The notes below the pieces were generated by a model. It did not search any database. It saw only the letters and a list, made by a program, of their open reading frames with translations, and had not been told where the DNA came from. Positions 40,924 to 48,134 of a stretch of 64,000 bases of DNA are shown here, piece by piece. Both the position numbers and the translations under genes were made by a program. Source of the DNA: Hyphomonadaceae bacterium. Lineage in GTDB: Bacteria; Pseudomonadota; Alphaproteobacteria; Caulobacterales; Aquidulcibacteraceae. Every line of letters starts with the position of its first letter. Position 1 is the stretch's first letter. The DNA is taken from NCBI GenBank assembly GCA_019636095.1, contig JAHBYF010000004.1:474501-538500 (forward strand). The letters run 5' to 3'.

Positions 40924-41093
40924 GAGCGTCCCCTCTTCGCGAGCGCCTGACCGCCCCTCAGCAGCCAAACCTGAATCTCTTCCGCTTGGATTGCGCGCCT
41001 TAGCAGCGCGTCGAATCAAACCCCGTGCTGACTAGGAAGCGCCACGAGAGTTTCGTAGACCTTAACGTCGCTACTTCTTCATCTTACGCGAAT

Positions 41094-41348
41094 TTATGCC
41101 TTGTCTTTGAGCAAGGCTTCGAGCGCTGCCACGCGTTCTCTCAGAGCATCGGCCTCGGCCCGCGCATCAGCCGCCATCTGCTTCACAATCTCGAACTCGT
41201 CGCGGCTGATCAGGTCCATTTCCGCGACGAAACGATCTGCATGGGCGCGCATGAAGCTTTTCGCCTCAAGCTGGGCGCCTTGCGCCATGCCCATAGCGCC
41301 CGTCATCAAACGGGCCAGATCATCAAACACTGAGCTTGTCGTTTGCAT
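41094..41348 (-). CDS. ubiK: UbiK-type accessory factor (BMFP family)
   Basis: An 84-residue helical protein of the membrane fusogenic/UbiK family. The N-terminal half is an amphipathic helix (SVFDDLARLMTGAMGMAQGA); the C-terminal half is a coiled coil (AEADALRERVAALEALLKDK). In E. coli, UbiK assists ubiquinone-biosynthesis hydroxylases and binds lipid droplets of the Ubi complex. ATG 41348 is selected as it begins the conserved helix; a longer frame is not supported. It is divergent from lgt across 89 bases. Confidence 0.85.
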   Translation of the reverse strand: MQTTSSVFDDLARLMTGAMGMAQGAQLEAKSFMRAHADRFVAEMDLISRDEFEIVKQMAADARAEADALRERVAALEALLKDKA

Positions 41349-41437
41349 GTGGACCGATCCTTTCGGCCTACTTATTAAGCGCCGCGGGGCCGGACAATGC
41401 GGCCAATCAGCTAACACTTAGCCAAAGGTGCGCGCGG

Positions 41438-42490
41438 GTGATCTTAGAAGCGATCCATTTCCCCAATATCGACCCGGCGGCCCTCACGATCCCCGGCTTC
41501 GACCTGTTCGGCAGCCATTGGGGGCCGTTCCCGCTGCGTTGGTACGCGCTTGCCTACATTGTGGGCTTGGTCCTGGGCTGGCGCTGGATGGTGTGGCTCA
41601 TCCGCCGCGACAAGCTTTGGACGCCGGGACGTCCGACGTTGAGCGTGCCGCAAGCCGACGATTTCCTGTTCTGGGCGACGCTCGGCGTCATCCTCGGCGG
41701 CCGCATCGGTTACGTGCTGTTCTACAAGCCCGACATGATCTGGCGGAACTTCATGGAAGTGTTCCAGATCTGGCAAGGCGGCATGAGCTTCCACGGCGGC
41801 CTGATCGGCGTCGCGCTCGCGGCTTGGTGGTTCACGCGTCAGACGCACGTCAACGAAGAGCAATACGCAAAGCTTGCAGCCAAGCACGCGGTTGCTCAGG
41901 CGCCCGCCGGCAAAGAACGCGAATACACGCGCTTCGGCGAAGACAAATGGATCCTGAAAACCGAAGCTGAAGCCGCGCGCGAAAAAGCCAAGACCGACAA
42001 GGTCGATCTCTTGCGCCTCGGTGACATCGCGGCTGCAGCGGCGCCGATTGGTCTCTTCTTCGGCCGCATCGCCAATTTCATAAACGGCGAACTCTGGGGC
42101 CGTCCAACCGACGCGCCGTGGGGGATGATCTTCTGCAACGATCGCTTGCTGCTGCAGGGCGGCGGCGCTTGCGCGGCAGGCATGGAGCCGCGTCATCCGA
42201 GCCAGCTGTATGAAGCCTCGCTCGAAGGCATCGCGCTCTTCACCATCATCAACATCGCGACGCTGCGTTTCGACACCCTGCGCCGTCCCGGCATGAACAC
42301 CGGCATCTTCCTCGTTTGCTATGGCCTCTTCCGCGCGCTGCTCGAAACTGTGCGTGAGCCTGACGCGCACATGCCGGAAGCGCTGCGTGGCTACATAACG
42401 ATGGGCATGCTGCTTTCACTGCCAATGATCCTGGCGGGCGCATGGCTCATCCGGCGCGCGCTGAAGCAACCGAAGCTGGCGTCGGCGTGA
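41438..42490 (+). CDS. lgt: prolipoprotein diacylglyceryl transferase with a ~50-residue loop insertion
   Basis: The first enzyme of lipoprotein maturation, transferring diacylglycerol from phosphatidylglycerol to the lipobox cysteine; 350 residues, inner membrane. Signatures: PLRWYALAYIVGLVLGW, LGGRIGYVLFY, GMSFHGGLIG (His119) and GRIANFINGELWGRPTD (one Gly to Ala change). Between residues about 137 and 187 an extra charged helical stretch (KLAAKHAVAQAPAGKERE and following) separates helices that adjoin closely in most Lgts. Start GTG 41438 has AAGGTG upstream. It leads an operon with MidA-like, PgeF and VanX-type genes. The lipoprotein at 50490 would be a substrate. Confidence 0.92.
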   Translation: MILEAIHFPNIDPAALTIPGFDLFGSHWGPFPLRWYALAYIVGLVLGWRWMVWLIRRDKLWTPGRPTLSVPQADDFLFWATLGVILGGRIGYVLFYKPDMIWRNFMEVFQIWQGGMSFHGGLIGVALAAWWFTRQTHVNEEQYAKLAAKHAVAQAPAGKEREYTRFGEDKWILKTEAEAAREKAKTDKVDLLRLGDIAAAAAPIGLFFGRIANFINGELWGRPTDAPWGMIFCNDRLLLQGGGACAAGMEPRHPSQLYEASLEGIALFTIINIATLRFDTLRRPGMNTGIFLVCYGLFRALLETVREPDAHMPEALRGYITMGMLLSLPMILAGAWLIRRALKQPKLASA

Positions 42491-43530
42491 GCCTCAGAGA
42501 AAAACTTATTGAGCATATTCGCGACAACGGCCCGCTTACGGTCGCGGAATATATGGGCGCGTGCCTTTATGATCCCGACGACGGCTACTACGCCACACGC
42601 CCCGGCATCGGCGGCGCCGGCGCCGACTTCCTGACAGCGCCTGAAGCGAGTCAAATGTTCGGCGAGCTGATCGGGCTTTGGTGCGCGCATGAGTGGGACG
42701 CGCTCGGCAAGCCGGCGTTCAACTGGATCGAGCTTGGGCCGGGGCGCGGCGTGCTGATGGAAGACGCAATCCGGGCAACCACGCGCATCGACGGCATGCA
42801 CGAAGCGGCGACTGTGGTGCTGGTCGAAACCAGCGCGCCACTGCGCGACGAACAAGCCGAGCGCGTGCCAGACGCCGAGTGGGAATCCCGCATCGAAGAG
42901 GTTTCGCCGGGGTCGTGCATCATCGTCGCCAACGAGTTCTTTGATTGTCTGCCGATCCGACAATTCGTGCGCGGCGAAAACAGTTGGCACGAGAAACTCG
43001 TCGGCCTCGATGAAGCTGAGCACCTCACTTTCGGCTTGAGCGCTGCGATCCCTGCGCCAGACACCGAAGATGAAGTTGGCGCCGTGCGCGAGATTGCGCC
43101 CGGCCTCGACAGCATCATCTACGACCTCGAACGGCGCCTTCATGACGCGCCCGGTCGCGTGCTGATCATCGACTACGGCTACGCCAAGCCTGAAGGCGCT
43201 GACACGCTACAAGCGCTTAAGAACCACCAGAAAGTCGATCCGATCGAAACGCCGGGCGAGGCTGATCTGACCGCGCACGTTGACTTCGCGCGCATCGCGC
43301 AGCTTGCGTCGGATGCCAACTTACTGGTGCATGGGCCGATCACACAGGGCGCGTTCTTGCGTGCGCTTGGGCTTGAATTCCGTGCTGAAGCGCTTTCGCG
43401 CGCCAATCCTTCGCACGCCGAGCGGCTGAAACGTGAAGTGCGGCGCTTGACGCATGCCGACGAAATGGGCGCATTGTTCAAAGTGATATGCCTGTCGAGC
43501 CCCAACCTGCCGCCGCCGGCGGGCTTTTGA
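42487..43530 (+). CDS. MidA-like (NDUFAF7-type) SAM methyltransferase
   Basis: A 347-residue class I methyltransferase of the MidA/DUF185 family. Conserved N-terminal GPLTVAEYMGACLYDPDDGY, then AGADFLTAPEASQMFGELIG, SAM-binding IELGPGRGVLMED and VANEFFDCLPIRQFVR. Eukaryotic NDUFAF7 methylates an arginine in complex I NDUFS2; the bacterial role is probably similar but not established. Start GTG 42487 overlaps the lgt stop (GTGA). The 3' end overlaps pgeF. Confidence 0.92.
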   Translation: MSLREKLIEHIRDNGPLTVAEYMGACLYDPDDGYYATRPGIGGAGADFLTAPEASQMFGELIGLWCAHEWDALGKPAFNWIELGPGRGVLMEDAIRATTRIDGMHEAATVVLVETSAPLRDEQAERVPDAEWESRIEEVSPGSCIIVANEFFDCLPIRQFVRGENSWHEKLVGLDEAEHLTFGLSAAIPAPDTEDEVGAVREIAPGLDSIIYDLERRLHDAPGRVLIIDYGYAKPEGADTLQALKNHQKVDPIETPGEADLTAHVDFARIAQLASDANLLVHGPITQGAFLRALGLEFRAEALSRANPSHAERLKREVRRLTHADEMGALFKVICLSSPNLPPPAGF

Positions 43531-44291
43531 GCGCCCCGCCCTCATCGCGCGCCGGCGTGCTCGGCGGCGTGAAGCACGGCTTCTTTGGCCGCGAAGGCGG
43601 CGTGTCGTCGGGAATTTATGCTTCGCTCAACGCGGGCACAGGTTCGAAGGACGACCCGGCGAATGTGTTGGAGAACCGTCGCCGTATCGCGGCGGCATTC
43701 GGCGTGGAGCGCGATCACCTCTGCGGCGTGCACCAGGTCCACTCGCCCACCGCCGTTTTCATCGATGGGCCGTGGACAGCCGAACGGCCACACGCGGATG
43801 CGCTCGTCACAACTACACCGAACCTCGCGATTTCCATTCTCACCGCAGACTGTACCCCGATCTTGTTCGTCGACGCAGACATCAAGGTCATCGGCGCAGC
43901 GCATGCCGGCTGGCGCGGCGCGCTTGCTGGTGTCATCGAAAACACCTTGCGCTTGATGGAAGAGAAAGGCGCAGAGCGCAGTCGAATATCCGCCGCCGTC
44001 GGCCCCTGCATCCACCAAAGTTCCTACGAGGTCGGCCCAGAGTTCGAGGCGGAGTTTATTGCAACTGATGCAGGCTTCGCGCGCTTCTTCGCTCAAGGCG
44101 CGGGCGATCGCCTGCACTTCGATCTTCCGGGCTTTTGCGCATCACGCCTCGAAGCCGCCGGCGTGGCGCAGATCGAAACACTGCCGCTCGATACTTACGC
44201 AGAATCCAAGCGACTCTATTCGCATCGCCGCTCGGTTCACGAGAAAGCGGGCGATTATGGACGCAATTGCAGCGCCATCATGCTCGGATGA
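43527..44291 (+). CDS. pgeF: peptidoglycan editing factor PgeF (laccase-domain)
   Basis: A 254-residue protein of the DUF152/laccase-domain family. PgeF removes misincorporated amino acids from UDP-MurNAc-peptides. Zinc ligands are visible: His72 (HQVHSPTA), Cys109 (TADCTPI) and His126 (AAHAGWRGA). I place the start at TTG 43527, overlapping the MidA stop as TTGA, giving MSAPPSSRAGVLGGVKHGFF. The ATG at 43488 is an alternative that would overlap MidA by 43 bases. It is followed by a VanX-type dipeptidase gene (ATGA overlap). Confidence 0.9.
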   Translation: MSAPPSSRAGVLGGVKHGFFGREGGVSSGIYASLNAGTGSKDDPANVLENRRRIAAAFGVERDHLCGVHQVHSPTAVFIDGPWTAERPHADALVTTTPNLAISILTADCTPILFVDADIKVIGAAHAGWRGALAGVIENTLRLMEEKGAERSRISAAVGPCIHQSSYEVGPEFEAEFIATDAGFARFFAQGAGDRLHFDLPGFCASRLEAAGVAQIETLPLDTYAESKRLYSHRRSVHEKAGDYGRNCSAIMLG

Positions 44292-45067
44292 GCGTCTTCG
44301 GTTCACTCAGCGCGCTACGCCATAAACCCATTCCACCACCGCCGGAACATGGGGCGCGCGGCTATCGCGATCTGCCGATTGCGTTCAATGGCGCTCCGAA
44401 CAAAGAGCCGCTGGTGGCGCTCAGCGATTACGGCCTGCGCGGCGAGAACTTCTACGCGCAGCCGCGCAACCCGCCCTATTACGCTGTCATACCTGGCTCG
44501 ATCACAGCGCTTTCGCTTCGGCAAGGCGCGGCAGAACGCTTGCGGGATGTGAACACGAAGCTGGCGGAGGCACAGCTTGAGCTTTTCGTCTTCGACGCTT
44601 GGCGTCCGCAAGCGGTGCAGGCTTACTTCCATGATCGCTGGCTTCCGGCGGAGCTGCGCAAACGCAAACCGCATCTGAGCGAAGCTAAGCTTGCGGCTGA
44701 AGTCACGAACTATTGGGCCTCACCAAGCACCGGCGCCGACGCGCCCTCGCCGCACGCAACCGGCGGCGCGGTTGACCTCACCATCCGATGGCGCGGCGGC
44801 GATCCGCTGTGGATGGGTTCGTTGTTCGACGACGCCTCGCCGCTCGCACATACGGACCGGTTCGAGACGGAGACCGACGACGCCGAATTTTCCTTCTCAA
44901 ATGAAGAGGCGCGCGCCAACCGGCGGTTGCTCTACTGGCTCATGGTCGATGCTGGTTTCGCTTCCAATCCGTCCGAGTGGTGGCACTTCTCGTTCGGCGA
45001 CCAGATGTGGGCAAAGCTCCGAAACGAACCTGAAGCCCTCTATGCCGGTGCGGAAGCGTCGCAATAG
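44288..45067 (+). CDS. M15 family D-Ala-D-Ala dipeptidase (VanX-like)
   Basis: A 259-residue zinc dipeptidase. The M15D motif SPHATGGAVDLT gives His156 and Asp163, and SEWWHFSFGD gives catalytic Glu230 and zinc His233; Arg106 in FDAWRPQ fits the conserved Arg. No signal peptide, so it is cytosolic like DdpX/VanX. It probably recycles D-Ala-D-Ala rather than confer vancomycin resistance, as no vanH or vanA is present. It overlaps pgeF by ATGA. Confidence 0.9.
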   Translation: MSVFGSLSALRHKPIPPPPEHGARGYRDLPIAFNGAPNKEPLVALSDYGLRGENFYAQPRNPPYYAVIPGSITALSLRQGAAERLRDVNTKLAEAQLELFVFDAWRPQAVQAYFHDRWLPAELRKRKPHLSEAKLAAEVTNYWASPSTGADAPSPHATGGAVDLTIRWRGGDPLWMGSLFDDASPLAHTDRFETETDDAEFSFSNEEARANRRLLYWLMVDAGFASNPSEWWHFSFGDQMWAKLRNEPEALYAGAEASQ

Positions 45068-45076
45068 CACCGATTC

Positions 45077-45094
45077 CGTGGCGCCCAGGCCACG
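45077..45094. terminator. hairpin after VanX-type gene
   Basis: CGTGGC (45077-45082) and GCCACG (45089-45094) form a 6-bp stem with the loop GCCCAG, nine bases after the stop. This may terminate the lgt operon; no T-run follows. Confidence 0.35.
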
Positions 45095-45131
45095 TCACGC
45101 GCCGCTGTCATTAAAGTGCAGCAAAAGCTTT

Positions 45132-45147
45132 CGACTCCGCCGAGTCG
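45132..45147. promoter_or_regulatory. hairpin in the prs leader
   Basis: CGACTC (45132-45137) and GAGTCG (45142-45147) make a 6-bp stem with a CGCC loop, 42 bases before the prs start. It contains a GAGTC (GANTC) site in the right arm. The function is unknown. Confidence 0.3.
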
Positions 45148-45188
45148 GCGCTTAAAGGAGCCATCCATCAAGCGACGGGGCCGCTCCG

Positions 45189-46124
45189 ATGAAATTGTTG
45201 TCCGGCAACTCAAACAATCCGCTCGCCAAGGCGATCGCGGACCATCTCGATACGCCGCTGGCGCAAGCAGAGTTCAAACGCTTCAAGGACAACGAGATCT
45301 TCGTCGAGATTCAGGAAAACGTGCGCGGTGAAGATGTCTTCATCATGCAATCGACGTCGTACCCTGCGAACGACCATCTGATGGAATTGCTGATCGGCAT
45401 CGATGCGCTGCGCCGCGCTTCAGCGCGCCGTATCACGGCGGTCATCCCCTATTACGGCTATGGACGTCAGGACCGCAAAGTCGGCGGCCGCACGCCGATC
45501 TCGGCCAAGCTCGTCGCCAACCTGATCACGACGGCCGGCGCCAATCGGGTGCTGACGCTGGAGCTCCACGCCGGTCAGATTCAGGGCTTCTTCGACATCC
45601 CGACGGACAATCTCTTTTCGACGCCTGTTCTCGAACGCGACATCAAGGAAAGCTGCAAGGACACCACTAAGCTGATGATCGTCTCGCCGGACGTAGGCGG
45701 CGTCGTTCGCGCGCGTGCCTTGGCCAATCGCCTAGGGGCCGATCTCGCCATCGTCGACAAGCGCCGTGAAAAAGCCGGCGTCAGCGAAGTGATGCACATC
45801 ATCGGCGATGTCGAAGGGCGCGAATGCATTCTGGTTGACGATATCGTCGATAGCGGCGGCACGCTCTGCAATGCGGCCGAAGCGCTGCTGAAGGAAAAGG
45901 CGAAATCCGTCTCCGCCTACATCACCCACGGCGTCCTTTCGAACGGCGCGGTGAAGCGAGTCGACGACAGCATGCTTAAAGAATTGGTCGTTACGGATTC
46001 CATCGATCCGAACGGGCGCAAGCACAAGAGCAACAAGATCCGCGAGATTTCGGTTGCAGCACTTATGGGCGACGCGATCTGGCGCATCGCAAACGAACAA
46101 AGTGTCAGCTCGTTATTCGAATAA
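45189..46124 (+). CDS. prs: ribose-phosphate pyrophosphokinase
   Basis: Makes PRPP from ribose-5-phosphate and ATP; 311 residues, normal length. Signatures: [20 protein letters not shown] near the N-terminus, [38 protein letters not shown] and the PRPP-binding loop [18 protein letters not shown]. Cytosolic, essential for nucleotide and histidine synthesis. It appears to be monocistronic: hairpins lie before and after it. Confidence 0.96.
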   Translation: MKLLSGNSNNPLAKAIADHLDTPLAQAEFKRFKDNEIFVEIQENVRGEDVFIMQSTSYPANDHLMELLIGIDALRRASARRITAVIPYYGYGRQDRKVGGRTPISAKLVANLITTAGANRVLTLELHAGQIQGFFDIPTDNLFSTPVLERDIKESCKDTTKLMIVSPDVGGVVRARALANRLGADLAIVDKRREKAGVSEVMHIIGDVEGRECILVDDIVDSGGTLCNAAEALLKEKAKSVSAYITHGVLSNGAVKRVDDSMLKELVVTDSIDPNGRKHKSNKIREISVAALMGDAIWRIANEQSVSSLFE

Positions 46125-46178
46125 CCGGCTTATGACGGCCAACAAATTGGCAAACCGCCGCTAACCGTGCACAAAAGC

Positions 46179-46193
46179 CACGCTTCGCGCGTG
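46179..46193. terminator. short hairpin downstream of prs
   Basis: CACGC (46179-46183) and GCGTG (46189-46193) form a 5-bp stem with the loop TTCGC in the 158-base gap between prs and the TadG-like gene. A weak terminator candidate. The rest of the gap is AT-richer and may hold the next promoter. Confidence 0.3.
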
Positions 46194-46282
46194 TAGTACA
46201 AAATAAACACGTTCAAGCATGCTAATTGAACCGATCCTTAAGCGCGTTTGATGTCTACTCACGCGCAAAGGACCCCGAACCA

Positions 46283-48121
46283 ATGCGCCGCCGCCGCGTG
46301 TTTAGCCGCAACCGAGATGGCAATGTCGCCATGATGTGGGCGTTGATGGGCACCGTGCTCATCGGCCTCCTGGGCTTAACAATCGACTTTTCCCGGGCCG
46401 TCATGGTTAGGACGGAGTTACAAAGCGCAGCGGACGCGGCCGTCCTCGCCGCCGCGCGCCAACCCGCCAACGTGACCCTAGAGGAACGCACAGCGAGCGC
46501 CCGCGCCTTCTTTGACTCGGAGGCGCCAGCATATGCCGCCACGGCGACCGTCACGCTGACCGATATCGGCGACAACGGATACCGGCTGCGCGCAACCGCC
46601 CCGATGCCAACAAGTTTGGCGCGGCTGATCACCAACCGTGATTGGACAGTCGGCGTGAACTCCGAGGCCGTGCGCGGCGGCATGAACCTGGAAGTCGCAC
46701 TGGTGCTCGACACCACGGGCTCAATGTCAGGCCAGCGCATCAACGATTTGCGCAACTCGGCAGGCGATCTCGTCGATATCATCGTGCAAGCTCAGCAAAC
46801 GCCCTACTATTCCAAGATGGCGTTGGTCACCTGGGCTATGGGTGTCAACGCCGGCCCCTACGCCGCGGATGCGCGCGGTTCGATCACGCCTGGGCGTAGC
46901 ATCAGTGCGGCGGCTTGGGCGAATGGTTCGGCCCGATCGGTAAGCGCGGTGACCAAGGCCAACCCGGCTGTGTTCACCTCAAACGGACACGGCTTTGCCA
47001 ACGGCGATGTCGTCTGGCTCGCCGGCGTCACCGGTACAGGCAGTTGGCCTAACAATCTCAATAGCCGCTGGTACACCGTGCTGAACGCGTCCACGAACAC
47101 GTTCCAATTACGCAACTCGAGCGGCAACGTTGTCAGCACATCCTCTTACAGCGGCAGCTATCCCGGCGGCGCGACGGTCACACGCTGCCTCGAAGCCGCC
47201 TGCCAGGTACGCGTGACCTCGAATAGTCACGGCCTCTCAAATAACGACTGGGTCTGGATCGAGGGCGTCAATGGCATGACGCAGATCAATTCGACGACCG
47301 ACACCGCCTGGCAGGTCAACAACGTCGCGAGCAATGCCTATACGCTGGTTGGTTCGGTGGGCCCAAACTACTCGACATATACGAGCGGCGGCACAGGCTA
47401 TTGCACGACATCGGGCTGCCAATATTATCGCTTCACCAACGCGTCCAACTCCACCCGCATTCTGGAGATCAGCACCTGCGTATCAGAGCGCACGGGCGCG
47501 CAGTCCACAACTGACGTAGCCCCGAGCACGGCGCCGGTCGGCCGCAACTATGCTTCTCCGAACAACCCCTGCGACAGCACCACGGGCGTCATTCCCCTAA
47601 CGACGGACACAACAGCGCTGCACAACCGCATCAACTCGCTGTCCGCATCGGGGTCGACGGCCGGTCAGATCGGCGCCGCGTGGGGTTGGTATATGGTCTC
47701 GCCGAACTGGGGCTATCTCTGGCCAAGCGCCAGCAATCGGCCCGCCGCCTACGGAACGCCTGAAACGCAAAAGATCGTCGTGCTCATGACCGACGGCGCG
47801 TTCAACTCACCGTACTGCGAGGGTGTTATCGCACGCGACGCGCTCAGCGGCTCAGGATCATCGTCCGATCACAACAGCTGCAACGCGACCAACGGCTCGT
47901 CAGCATCGCAAACAATCTCGATCTGCAACGCCATGAAGCAGCGTAACATCATTGTCTACACAGTGGGCTTTCACATCGATAACGACGCTACGGCGCTCTC
48001 GGTGTTCCACCAGTGCGCCACCGATGACTCGCACTTCTACTTGGCCGACGATCGCACAACGCTGCAGAACGCCTTCCAGCAGATCGGCCAATCGATCTCG
48101 CAGTTGCGACTAACACACTAG
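46283..48121 (+). CDS. TadG-like vWA protein with two inserted E1_FCCH-like repeats
   Basis: A 612-residue protein. An N-terminal helix near 15-38 (VAMMWALMGTVLIGLLGLTI) follows a basic stretch (RRRRVFSRNRDGNVA), the TadE/TadG pilin-like pattern. A von Willebrand A domain begins near 135 with the metal site LDTTGSMSG (143-147) and ends after IVVLMTDGAF (497-505). Between these halves lie two tandem repeats of about 70-80 residues (about 220-301 and 308-374), sharing TSN-HG-N-D-VW-GV-G, as in the E1_FCCH domain of phage proteins. ATG 46283 has AAAGGA upstream; TTG 46226 is an alternative. No other tad genes are present. Confidence 0.8.
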   Translation: MRRRRVFSRNRDGNVAMMWALMGTVLIGLLGLTIDFSRAVMVRTELQSAADAAVLAAARQPANVTLEERTASARAFFDSEAPAYAATATVTLTDIGDNGYRLRATAPMPTSLARLITNRDWTVGVNSEAVRGGMNLEVALVLDTTGSMSGQRINDLRNSAGDLVDIIVQAQQTPYYSKMALVTWAMGVNAGPYAADARGSITPGRSISAAAWANGSARSVSAVTKANPAVFTSNGHGFANGDVVWLAGVTGTGSWPNNLNSRWYTVLNASTNTFQLRNSSGNVVSTSSYSGSYPGGATVTRCLEAACQVRVTSNSHGLSNNDWVWIEGVNGMTQINSTTDTAWQVNNVASNAYTLVGSVGPNYSTYTSGGTGYCTTSGCQYYRFTNASNSTRILEISTCVSERTGAQSTTDVAPSTAPVGRNYASPNNPCDSTTGVIPLTTDTTALHNRINSLSASGSTAGQIGAAWGWYMVSPNWGYLWPSASNRPAAYGTPETQKIVVLMTDGAFNSPYCEGVIARDALSGSGSSSDHNSCNATNGSSASQTISICNAMKQRNIIVYTVGFHIDNDATALSVFHQCATDDSHFYLADDRTTLQNAFQQIGQSISQLRLTH

Positions 48122-48134
48122 CCTCTCGCGCGCT

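Noticed and set aside
44288-45067. VanX-type dipeptidase as a vancomycin resistance gene
   Set aside because: No vanH, vanA or vanS/R genes are present and vancomycin does not cross a Gram-negative outer membrane well; a recycling role fits better.
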